From contig NZ_SRSF01000002.1 in NCBI RefSeq assembly GCF_004803465.1, positions 434,001 through 498,000 of the forward strand: a DNA stretch of 64,000 nucleotides. Reading direction: 5' to 3'. Source of the DNA: Neolewinella litorea (GTDB lineage: Bacteria; Bacteroidota; Bacteroidia; Chitinophagales; Saprospiraceae). Position 1 is the first letter of the stretch. Each line of letters opens with the position of its first letter. The notes below the pieces were generated by a model that worked only from the letters and a program-made list of their open reading frames with translations, searched no databases and was not told the DNA's origin. This document shows, one piece after another, positions 47,695 to 54,573 of the stretch. The translations under genes and the position numbers were made by a program.

Positions 47695-48837
47695 ATGCCA
47701 CGAATCCTAACTTTGCTGTTATTGCTGGCGTTCACGGCTACGCTCTCCGGACAGATCGTACTCACCGACGCGTATTTCCCGGTTGCCGGCGATACCCTGC
47801 GTTACAACACCACCGAAGAGGTCTCCACCGTCGTACTACTCGATCCGGGCGCTGACCGGCAATGGGACTTCGGCACCCTGAGCGCGGGGGCGGAAGCGGA
47901 CCAGGTAGTGACCGCGGTGGCCGGCGATCCGCGTTTCACCAATGCCAGCCTGTCTATTGAGGTCGATTCGGCCACGGTGGGGCTGTTCCAGGTTACGCCT
48001 GACGCCTATTCCCTGATCGGGATACGCGGAAGCCTGGACGTGCTGCCGGGATACACCTTTGAAGCCCCGGTCAGTCCCGCACGCCCCGAACGCCGGGCGC
48101 CCCTCTCGTACCAGGACAATTTCGATCTCAATACCACCATCACCCTGACTGTGGCCACCGACAGCCTTCCCACCTCCGCAAGGGAGCAATTCGGCAACGT
48201 GCTCAACGGGGTAGACTCCATCCGCATCATCTCCAGAAGCGCGCGGGAAGACGTAGTGGATGCCTACGGGACATTAACCCTCAACGGACAAACCTACGCG
48301 GTACTCCGCGAGCGCCGCACGGAAGTCTTGAACAACCGCATCGAGATCAAAATAGGCGCCTTGCCCTATACCGACGTCACTTCACTGGTGGCTCCGCAGG
48401 TTCCCGAGTTCTCGGAATTCTTCGGCCTCCAGCCGCCGCAGACCACCTACTATTTCTGGTCGGATACCGAAAAGGAGGCCATCGCCACCGTCGCCGTTGA
48501 CGAAGACGGAAATCCTGAGGGCATCACCTACATCCGCAGCGACGCCACCAGTTCGGTAGGCGACCCATTCCTGCACCAGGCCCGCATCCATTTGTATCCT
48601 AATCCGGCGAGTCGGTTCGCCACCATCGAACTGGAAGGGCTGGATGCCGGCACGTATACCTTGCGGGTGGTGAATGTGCTGGGCCGGCAGGTTGCGACCC
48701 AGCAATTTTTTCCCACGGGATTTTCGGCACGCGTGGACCTCGACGTGAGCCGGCTGCCGCGGGGCACCTACCTCTACAGCATTACGAATGAACGCGGGCG
48801 GACCCTTACCACCCAACGATTGCTCGTCGGCGGCTAG
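47695..48837 (+). CDS. T9SS-exported protein with C-terminal sorting domain
   Basis: This 380-residue protein has a signal peptide (LTLLLLLAFTATLSGQ), an unrecognised beta-rich body, and a C-terminal type A sorting domain of about 80 residues: IHLYPNPASRFATIELEGLD, YTLRVVNVLGRQVATQQF, VDLDVSRLPRGTYLYSI and TLTTQRLLVGG. The sorting domain sends the protein through the Bacteroidota type IX system to the cell surface or medium. The body (YFPVAGDTLRYNTTE near the N terminus) resembles the long secreted proteins of this phylum that have no known activity. A weak -7 element (TAACTTAC, 47666) lies upstream. Confidence 0.9.
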   Translation: MPRILTLLLLLAFTATLSGQIVLTDAYFPVAGDTLRYNTTEEVSTVVLLDPGADRQWDFGTLSAGAEADQVVTAVAGDPRFTNASLSIEVDSATVGLFQVTPDAYSLIGIRGSLDVLPGYTFEAPVSPARPERRAPLSYQDNFDLNTTITLTVATDSLPTSAREQFGNVLNGVDSIRIISRSAREDVVDAYGTLTLNGQTYAVLRERRTEVLNNRIEIKIGALPYTDVTSLVAPQVPEFSEFFGLQPPQTTYYFWSDTEKEAIATVAVDEDGNPEGITYIRSDATSSVGDPFLHQARIHLYPNPASRFATIELEGLDAGTYTLRVVNVLGRQVATQQFFPTGFSARVDLDVSRLPRGTYLYSITNERGRTLTTQRLLVGG

Positions 48838-48914
48838 TGATTCCGGTACCGTACCCGCGCGCCAGTTGGCGTGTCTTGTCTGCCAAATTGCCCCATTTCC
48901 TCCCCTAACCGAAG

Positions 48915-48922
48915 TACCTTCC
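48915..48922 (+). promoter_or_regulatory. -7 element four bases before the sterol-desaturase-like gene
   Basis: TACCTTCC resembles TAnnTTTG and ends four bases before the ATG at 48927; a TTG lies 24 bases further upstream (48888-48890). It is one of four similarly placed elements in the window. Confidence 0.35.
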
Positions 48923-48926
48923 GGGC

Positions 48927-49733
48927 ATGGAAGCGATCACTGCGTATTTCGAGACCATCCCCAGCAGTCACCGCACCCTGATCCTGGTGGGGGGACTGAC
49001 GATCTTCTGGTTGCTGGAAAGTGCCGTACCCCTGTTTACGGCGGAGTACAGGCGCTGGCGCCACGCCGGTATCAACCTTTTCTTCACCTTCACGACCATC
49101 GTAGTCAACTTCGTGTTGGCCTTCCTCCTCATCCGGGGGAGTCAGTGGACGGTTGCGAACGAATTCGGTCTGTTGCATTGGCTGAATTTGCCCACCTGGG
49201 GGGTGCTCCTGCTGGGCCTGCCGCTGCTCGACCTGCTGGGGGCCTACCTCGCCCATTGGGTGCAGCACCGGGTACCTGTACTGTGGCGCTTTCACCTCAT
49301 CCACCACACGGACCAGAACGTCGACACCACTACCGCAAATCGCCACCACCCGGGCGAGAGCGTCGTCCGATTCGCCTTCACTACCCTGGCTGTGGTGCTC
49401 CTGGGTGCCCCGATCTGGTTGATCTTTCTTTATCAGAGCATGAGCGTGGTACTGAGCCAGTTTAATCACGCCAACATCACCCTCCCCCGGCGCGTAGACC
49501 GTGTACTCCGCTACGTCTTCGTGACGCCCGACATGCACCGCGTGCACCACCACTACGTCCTCCCGTACACCGACAGCAACTACAGTAACATCTTCAGTTT
49601 CTGGGATCGTCTTTTCGGTACTTACCAGGAACTCGATCACCAACAGATCCGGTACGGCGTCGACACCCACATGGAAGAAGACCACCACCAAAGTATTCGC
49701 CGGATGCTGGGGATTCCTTTTGAGCGACGGTAG
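48927..49733 (+). CDS. Sterol desaturase/fatty acid hydroxylase family protein
   Basis: This 268-residue membrane protein has three or four helices and the eight-histidine di-iron pattern of the family: HWVQH, HLIHHTDQNVDTTTANRHH, and MHRVHHHYVLPYTDSNYSNI then FSFWDRLFGTY. Members hydroxylate or desaturate lipids at the membrane with a di-iron centre and electron donors. Bacterial members often act on sphingolipids, hopanoids or fatty acids, and the real substrate here cannot be read. The gene ends exactly where an octamer inverted repeat begins. It converges with the exonuclease/GIY-YIG gene. Confidence 0.9.
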   Translation: MEAITAYFETIPSSHRTLILVGGLTIFWLLESAVPLFTAEYRRWRHAGINLFFTFTTIVVNFVLAFLLIRGSQWTVANEFGLLHWLNLPTWGVLLLGLPLLDLLGAYLAHWVQHRVPVLWRFHLIHHTDQNVDTTTANRHHPGESVVRFAFTTLAVVLLGAPIWLIFLYQSMSVVLSQFNHANITLPRRVDRVLRYVFVTPDMHRVHHHYVLPYTDSNYSNIFSFWDRLFGTYQELDHQQIRYGVDTHMEEDHHQSIRRMLGIPFERR

Positions 49734-49825
49734 TTCTTTAGTTCTTTAGTTCTTTAGTTCTTTAGGGGGTTAGTACGGTAGTGGTGTACTGCCCTAAAGA
49801 ACTAAAAGACTAATAGCCTAAACAA
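49734..49825. repeat. Octamer-based inverted repeat filling a convergent gap
   Basis: Four perfect tandem copies of TTCTTTAG occupy 49734-49765. On the right, CTAAAGAA, CTAAAAGA, CTAATAGC and CTAAACAA (49794-49825) form a degenerate inverted set. The two arms enclose about 28 bases. The element exactly fills the space between the two convergent stop codons (TAG ending at 49733 and its complement beginning at 49826). It can form a long imperfect hairpin in both directions and may serve as a bidirectional terminator. Confidence 0.8.
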
Positions 49826-51235
49826 CTACCGCACCACCTTCCCAGTACTGAGATTCACCATTTTTCCCCCTTTTTCGCTTACGTAGCGCTGAATGATCCG
49901 GGCCGTATCGGGATACGTAACCGTCCGCTTGACGCTGTCGATGGCCATGGCAATGTCGTGTGCGCATTCCTTGTCGATGAATCCGAAGCCTTGGTATTTC
50001 CCTTCCTCGACCAGGATGACGGAGGCTTCGTCGTGGCTCCGGCCGCAGTCGAAGAGGAGGAAATCGTCGTCGAATACCGACCGCAGGTGCAGGCGTGCCT
50101 CTTCGGCGCGGAGGTTGTATTCCATGGGGTCTTCCTCTCCGGCGCAGCCGCCGCGACACTGCTTGAGGTGATAATGGAAGCAGGCCGACTTGCTGGGGTA
50201 AATGTTGGTGAAAGCGCTGCAAAGCTCCAGGTGCTTGCGCACGAAGTTGAGGCGCCCCTTGGCCCTACTGATCGAGGGGTATTCACTGATGATGTCCAGC
50301 TCCTTGCGGGCCTGGGCGGTGTTGCGGACCACGTCGAAGCAGCGGAAGCCCCGCTCGTTGACGTAACTGTGGATGGCGTGGCTGAAGCGTTGTCCGCGTT
50401 GGGCGCGGTTGATGCGGGGTTGGAGGCGTTTGATCTCTTCGCTTTCCAGCAGCAGGGCCACGAGTTCGCTGCCGGTAATCTCGTAGGTGATGTCGGCTAC
50501 CTTCTCCGCGATGCGGCTCCCCTTCGTGGTGTGGTCGTTGAAGTGCTGAGCGATGCGCTTGCGGATGTTGGTGCTCTTGCCTACGTACACTACGTCGCCC
50601 TTCGCGTCGTGGAAGTAGTAGACGCCGGTTTCTTCCGGCAGTTCCATGATTTGCTCGAGCTTGATCTGCTTGGGCAACCGCGTTTCCTTGATGCCGTGAT
50701 TGATCAGTCGCTGGGCTTCGGCGGCGCAGTCCTCTCCGGCCAGGCAGCGTTCCAGCAATTCGGCGGTGGCCTGGGCGTCGGCCAGGGCGCGGTGACGGGC
50801 ATCGACCTGGAAGCCAAAATGCCGGATCAGATTGCCCAGGCTGTAGCTTGGTAGTCCGGGAAAGCACTTGCGCGCCAGGCGCACCGTGCAGAGTTGGCGG
50901 CGGGAGAAGGTGTATCCGAGCCGACCGAACTCCGCCCGCAGGAAGCCGTAGTCGAACTTGGCGTTGTGCGCGACGAAGATGCGGCCCTCGGTGAGCTCCA
51001 CGATGCGCTTGGCGACCTCGTAGAACTTGGGCTGCCCAGTCACCATTTCCTGGGTGATGCCCGTGAGCTCGACAATCCCGGCCGGGATGTACTGCTCGGG
51101 ATCGATCAGGGTCTCGTAGGTTTCCGTTACCTTTTCGCCGTCGTAGATTACGATGCCGATCTCGGTGATCCGTGATCGCGACGCACGGCCGCCGGTCGTT
51201 TCGATGTCTACGATCGCATATTCTTTCTTACTCAT
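49826..51235 (-). CDS. DEDDh exonuclease fused to GIY-YIG (UvrC/Cho-like) nuclease
   Basis: This 469-residue protein joins two nucleases. Residues 1-165 are a DnaQ-type 3'-5' exonuclease with Asp10, Glu12 (YAIVDIETTGG), Asp95 (AHNAKFDYGFL), His148 and Asp153 (RHRALADAQ). Residues 200-280 are a GIY-YIG domain (TGVYYFHDAKGDVVYVGKST), followed by a UvrC-like Cys-rich region (NIYPSKSACFHYHLKQCRGG). This fusion is known in several bacteria and is thought to act in nucleotide excision repair or a related incision-and-trim process. The gene ends against the octamer repeat and diverges from the NamZ-like gene (41-base gap). Confidence 0.93.
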   Translation of the reverse strand: MSKKEYAIVDIETTGGRASRSRITEIGIVIYDGEKVTETYETLIDPEQYIPAGIVELTGITQEMVTGQPKFYEVAKRIVELTEGRIFVAHNAKFDYGFLRAEFGRLGYTFSRRQLCTVRLARKCFPGLPSYSLGNLIRHFGFQVDARHRALADAQATAELLERCLAGEDCAAEAQRLINHGIKETRLPKQIKLEQIMELPEETGVYYFHDAKGDVVYVGKSTNIRKRIAQHFNDHTTKGSRIAEKVADITYEITGSELVALLLESEEIKRLQPRINRAQRGQRFSHAIHSYVNERGFRCFDVVRNTAQARKELDIISEYPSISRAKGRLNFVRKHLELCSAFTNIYPSKSACFHYHLKQCRGGCAGEEDPMEYNLRAEEARLHLRSVFDDDFLLFDCGRSHDEASVILVEEGKYQGFGFIDKECAHDIAMAIDSVKRTVTYPDTARIIQRYVSEKGGKMVNLSTGKVVR

Positions 51236-51276
51236 AGCTCCGGTTCGCCTCCTTTGGCGATCTTCAATGCACTGTA

Positions 51277-52533
51277 ATGGCCAAGGTATACCTTATTATT
51301 TGTTTTGCCTTTACGCTTACCGCAAATTGTTTTAAATCGGGCGCTGACGCGGGTGCCGTAGAAAGCCGGAACGCGCCGGCCGACGTGGCAGCCGAAACCG
51401 AGCAATACCGCACTTCCCCACCTGCTCCGGAACCTGCGTACCCCGCCGCCTACCACCCCGAATCGTACCTCGACCAGTTGAAGGGGAAAAGGCTGGGCTT
51501 GGTCGTCAATCAGACATCCACGGTAGGCAACACCCATCTGGTGGATACCCTGCTGGCCCTGGGCATGGATGTGCACCGCATCTTCGCTCCCGAGCACGGA
51601 TTCCGCGGTGAAGCCGACGCCGGCGCGGAGATCACCGATGGCGTCGACTCACGCACCGGACTACCCATCCGCTCTCTCTATGGCCGGAACAAGAAGCCCG
51701 CCGAAGCCGACCTGGCCGACCTTGACCTGATCGTTTTCGACATTCAGGACGTCGGCGTGCGCTTCTACACCTACATCTCCACCCTGCACTACGTCATGGA
51801 ATCCGCCGCCCGCTCCGGCAAGCCGGTGCTGATCCTGGACCGACCCAACCCCAACGGCCACTACGTAGACGGGCCAATCCGCAAACCGGGTTTTGAAAGC
51901 TTCGTCGGGCTCGACCCCATCCCGGTGGTCCATGGCCTCACGGTGGGAGAATACGGCCGCATGGTCAACGGCGAAGGCTGGCTCGGCGATGGCCTAAAAT
52001 GCGACCTTACGGTGGTACCCTGTCACGACTACACCCACGAAACTGTTTACGAATTGCCAGTACCCCCCTCCCCCAACCTGCCCAACCAGCGCAGTATCTA
52101 CCTGTACCCCAGTCTGTGTTTCTTCGAGGGCACCTCCCTGAGTGTGGGTCGGGGCACCGACCGGCAGTTTCAGCTTTACGGCCACCCGCAACTGTCGGGT
52201 CCGGACACCTTCACGCCCCGCCCCGGCCCTGGCGCGGCCGATCCCAAACTGAACGGACAGACCTGCCGGGGCTACGACCTCAGCGACCAGCCGACGGAAA
52301 ACTTCCGGATGCAACAGTTAAACCTGGCACCGCTGCTGGCCACCTACCGGGAGCTGACCGATAAAGGCGTTGAGTTCTTTTCGCGGGCGGACTTCTTCGA
52401 TCTCCTGGCCGGCACCGACGCCCTGCGCCTACAGATCGAAGCCGGCAGGACGGAAGCCGAGATCCGCCAGGAGTGGGTCGGGGAACTGGCTGCCTACCGG
52501 ACGATGCGGGAGAAGTATTTGTTGTATCCCTAG
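51277..52533 (+). CDS. DUF1343 family protein, probable exo-beta-N-acetylmuramidase (NamZ-type)
   Basis: This 418-residue protein has a hydrophobic leader (VYLIICFAFTLTANC), possibly a lipoprotein signal although the residue before Cys is unusual. The conserved DUF1343 block then reads GKRLGLVVNQTSTVGNTHLV, RIFAPEHGFRGEADAGA, SRTGLPIRSLYG and DLIVFDIQDVGVRFYTYIST. Characterised members (NamZ) remove terminal N-acetylmuramic acid from muropeptide sugars, feeding cell-wall recycling. FFEGTSLSVGRGTDRQFQLY is another family motif. No MurQ or MupG gene is adjacent. A remarkable perfect inverted repeat begins just after its stop codon. Confidence 0.9.
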   Translation: MAKVYLIICFAFTLTANCFKSGADAGAVESRNAPADVAAETEQYRTSPPAPEPAYPAAYHPESYLDQLKGKRLGLVVNQTSTVGNTHLVDTLLALGMDVHRIFAPEHGFRGEADAGAEITDGVDSRTGLPIRSLYGRNKKPAEADLADLDLIVFDIQDVGVRFYTYISTLHYVMESAARSGKPVLILDRPNPNGHYVDGPIRKPGFESFVGLDPIPVVHGLTVGEYGRMVNGEGWLGDGLKCDLTVVPCHDYTHETVYELPVPPSPNLPNQRSIYLYPSLCFFEGTSLSVGRGTDRQFQLYGHPQLSGPDTFTPRPGPGAADPKLNGQTCRGYDLSDQPTENFRMQQLNLAPLLATYRELTDKGVEFFSRADFFDLLAGTDALRLQIEAGRTEAEIRQEWVGELAAYRTMREKYLLYP

Positions 52534-52536
52534 ACC

Positions 52537-52598
52537 CCGTCCAACCGTCCACCCGTTGGACGGTGGGGGGACCGTCCAACGGGTGGACGGTTGGACGG
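52537..52598. repeat. Perfect 28-base inverted repeat with a six-G loop
   Basis: The arm 52537-52564 (CCGTCCAACCGTCCACCCG then TTGGACGGT) is exactly complementary to 52571-52598, and the loop 52565-52570 is GGGGGG. Each arm also holds a smaller inverted pair (CCGTCCAAC with GTTGGACGG), so the DNA can form nested hairpins. It starts three bases after the NamZ-like stop and ends 30 bases before the next gene's -7 element. It could be a terminator without a T run, a protein-binding site or an intergenic repeat element. Confidence 0.9.
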
Positions 52599-52627
52599 TT
52601 GTATGCTTACGCTACCATAATCCGCGG

Positions 52628-52635
52628 TACCTTTG
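52628..52635 (+). promoter_or_regulatory. -7 promoter element of the PRMT-like gene
   Basis: TACCTTTG fits TAnnTTTG exactly, 45 bases before the ATG at 52681. The nearest TTG (52599-52601) is 26 bases upstream, longer than the usual 20, and abuts the inverted repeat. Confidence 0.5.
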
Positions 52636-52680
52636 CCCAAAGCGTCACCGCCACCGTTGGCCGTCCGCCAACTACCGTGA

Positions 52681-53688
52681 ATGACCCGACATGAAGTCCT
52701 CGCATCCATCACCGATGTACTCTTAGATGATGCGACCGGGGCCGACCTCCTGCGCGATACCATCGACATTTACCGCGACCTGCTGCTTACCGCCTCAGGC
52801 ATCGACCTCGGCGGCGAGGAAAGCATCGACCACTTCGATACCGGCACCGGCGTAGCCATCGGGGCCACCTGGGCGGCTCTTTGCGTTGATGACCTGGTGC
52901 GGACCAAACGGTTCGTCAGCGGACTGCACCGCGCGGTGCAGGACGTGATGGCGCGGCGGCCCGGCCCGGTCCACGTGTTCTACGCGGGCACCGGCCCCTT
53001 CGCCACCCTGGCCCTACCCCTGATGACCCGCTTTACGCCGGATCAGCTGCAGTTCACCTGTCTGGAGATCACGAACGCAAGTTACTCGGCCGTTAAGCGG
53101 CTATTTGCCAACCTGGAACTTGAGGACTACATCATCGACGTTATCCAGACCGACGCCTCCACTTTCCGCATAGACAGTGCATTGCCGGTAGACATCATGC
53201 TCAGTGAAACGATGCAGTACTGCCTCATCGATGAAATGCAGGTGCCCATTGCCCTGAACCTGATGGCGCAATTGCCGCCGGAGGTCATCATGATCCCGGA
53301 GCGGATCACGCTGATGCTGGCAGTGCTGGAAGATACCCGGGACCAGGCCGTGGCCGTGGACCTGGGCACCATTTTCACCGTTGACCGGGCGAGCCTGGCG
53401 GCTTACGAACGCAGTCCCAACACTTCAGACTTCCCTACCACCCGCCTTTCCGTACCCCCGTCGCACGGCGTTGCCTACGGTCAACTGGCGATCCGCACCG
53501 CGGTAGAAGTGTACGGCGGCTACGGACTGACCGACTACGAGAGCGGTTTGACCGTACCGCGCATCATCGGTGACTACCCCGATGCGGAACACCCCCTCGA
53601 GTCCATTGATTTTACCTACCAGATCGATCCTTCCCCCCTGCTGTGGATGGACTTCGTGCTGCCCCAGGTTCCAGTGGCACAGGTATAG
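52681..53688 (+). CDS. PRMT-like class I SAM-dependent methyltransferase
   Basis: This 335-residue protein has a SAM-binding motif I, HVFYAGTGPFATLA (about 98-111), and an acidic residue at the end of strand 2 (Glu130 region, FTCLEI). Most telling is MLSETMQYCLIDEM: Glu176 and Glu185 are nine residues apart, exactly as in the double-E loop of protein arginine methyltransferases (SEWMGYCLFYE). PERITLMLAVLED then matches the PRMT segment FPDRATLYVTAIED. The N-terminal 90 residues are helical and unassigned, and the THW loop is not obvious. A small-molecule substrate is also possible. No signal peptide is seen. Confidence 0.65.
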   Translation: MTRHEVLASITDVLLDDATGADLLRDTIDIYRDLLLTASGIDLGGEESIDHFDTGTGVAIGATWAALCVDDLVRTKRFVSGLHRAVQDVMARRPGPVHVFYAGTGPFATLALPLMTRFTPDQLQFTCLEITNASYSAVKRLFANLELEDYIIDVIQTDASTFRIDSALPVDIMLSETMQYCLIDEMQVPIALNLMAQLPPEVIMIPERITLMLAVLEDTRDQAVAVDLGTIFTVDRASLAAYERSPNTSDFPTTRLSVPPSHGVAYGQLAIRTAVEVYGGYGLTDYESGLTVPRIIGDYPDAEHPLESIDFTYQIDPSPLLWMDFVLPQVPVAQV

Positions 53689-53691
53689 GGT

Positions 53692-54045
53692 TCAGAACTC
53701 CCGTACCACGTGCTGGCGCCAGCCGAGGTACCCCATGATGATGAGGTAAGCCACACAGGCCGCGGCCAGGAAGGTGTCCAGTCCTTCCGGAACCTCATCG
53801 AGGGGCAAGAAAATGAGTCCACAACATAGGATGGTCTGTGCTACCGTGTGCAGACGCTGCTCGCGGGATGCTCTGGTATGATTAAACCATAGCAGGATGC
53901 CGGCCGAAATGACCAACCCCAGAACAAGGCAAATTTGTACCCATGGATAGCCGTGCCACGCCATCAATACCAATACCAGGGCAGCCACGCCGCAGGTGGC
54001 CGCCACCCAGAATTTGGATCCCCGGGGTTGCTTTGCGGTCTTCAT
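53692..54045 (-). CDS. Small four-helix membrane protein, unknown function
   Basis: This 117-residue protein has a basic start (MKTAKQPRGSK) and four hydrophobic segments (WVAATCGVAALVLVLMAW; VQICLVLGLVISAGILLWF; VAQTILCCGLIFLPL; FLAAACVAYLIIMGYLGWRQ). I recognise no family. It ends four bases after the stop of the PRMT-like gene on the opposite strand. The gene 35 bases upstream encodes a protein of the same size and layout, so the two may be distant paralogues in one operon. Confidence 0.55.
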   Translation of the reverse strand: MKTAKQPRGSKFWVAATCGVAALVLVLMAWHGYPWVQICLVLGLVISAGILLWFNHTRASREQRLHTVAQTILCCGLIFLPLDEVPEGLDTFLAAACVAYLIIMGYLGWRQHVVREF

Positions 54046-54080
54046 AGCTTAAAAATAAAACTTGACTGGAAACCCGGGCA

Positions 54081-54425
54081 TCAGGCCCGGGACTGGGTCC
54101 GCCAGGTTAGGTAACCGCCAAGGGTCAGAAAGGCCAGACCCAGGATGATGAGTAAACCGGGCTCACCGAAGGGTTGGTAGTCTTCTGTGATGCATACCGC
54201 AGCGGCGAAAAAGCATACCCCCGGCGGGCTGCTTAAGCGGTTTCGCGTCGGATCGCCGGCCGTAGATCGCCAGGTTACGTAGCCACCCAGTCCGATCAGC
54301 CCCAGGGCCAGGGCGAACGAAAATCCCTCCCACCCCGGCGGGTGCCAGGGAGCGTACAGTATTACCACTACCGAAGTAGCCAAAATTAAGGACGTAAGTG
54401 TGGTGGTGGTTTTCGTAGAAAACAT
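54081..54425 (-). CDS. Small four-helix membrane protein, unknown function
   Basis: The 114-residue product has four hydrophobic segments (LTSLILATSVVVILYAPW; GFSFALALGLIGLGGYVTWR; VCFFAAAVCITEDY; LLIILGLAFLTLGGYLTWR). The second and fourth share the pattern LGL..LGGY(V/L)TWR, an internal repeat. The neighbour at 53692 ends similarly (LIIMGYLGWRQ), which hints at common origin. No function can be assigned. Confidence 0.55.
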   Translation of the reverse strand: MFSTKTTTTLTSLILATSVVVILYAPWHPPGWEGFSFALALGLIGLGGYVTWRSTAGDPTRNRLSSPPGVCFFAAAVCITEDYQPFGEPGLLIILGLAFLTLGGYLTWRTQSRA

Positions 54426-54522
54426 GAGTGAGCGTTGGCCGGGGTTGATTTCGCCAAGATAGGAACTGACCTGGTCGGACCACTTAGTGATTCAACCGGT
54501 AAATCGTCGAACGAGTAACGCG

Positions 54523-54553
54523 TTGGCCACTCCGCCGGAACTGCGTACCTTTG
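54523..54553 (+). promoter_or_regulatory. Promoter of the pncB operon
   Basis: TTG (54523-54525), a 20-base spacer and TACCTTTG (54546-54553) match the Bacteroidota consensus. Start of transcription is expected near 54560, about 15 bases before the ATG. A palindrome overlaps the -7 element. Confidence 0.75.
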
Positions 54554-54572
54554 CTTAAATTTTAAACGAAGG
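54548..54572. promoter_or_regulatory. Imperfect palindrome over the pncB promoter, candidate NrtR operator
   Basis: CCTTTGCTTAAA (54548-54559), a central T and TTTAAACGAAGG (54561-54572) form a 25-base dyad with 10 of 12 pairs matching. It covers the last six bases of the -7 element and the predicted start of transcription, where a repressor would block the polymerase. The operon encodes a Nudix/winged-helix protein of the NrtR kind, which is the obvious candidate binder. Confidence 0.4.
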
Positions 54573-54573
54573 A

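Noticed and set aside
49734-49825. Short tandem repeats as a CRISPR array
   Set aside because: The units are eight bases with no spacers, and no cas genes are near.
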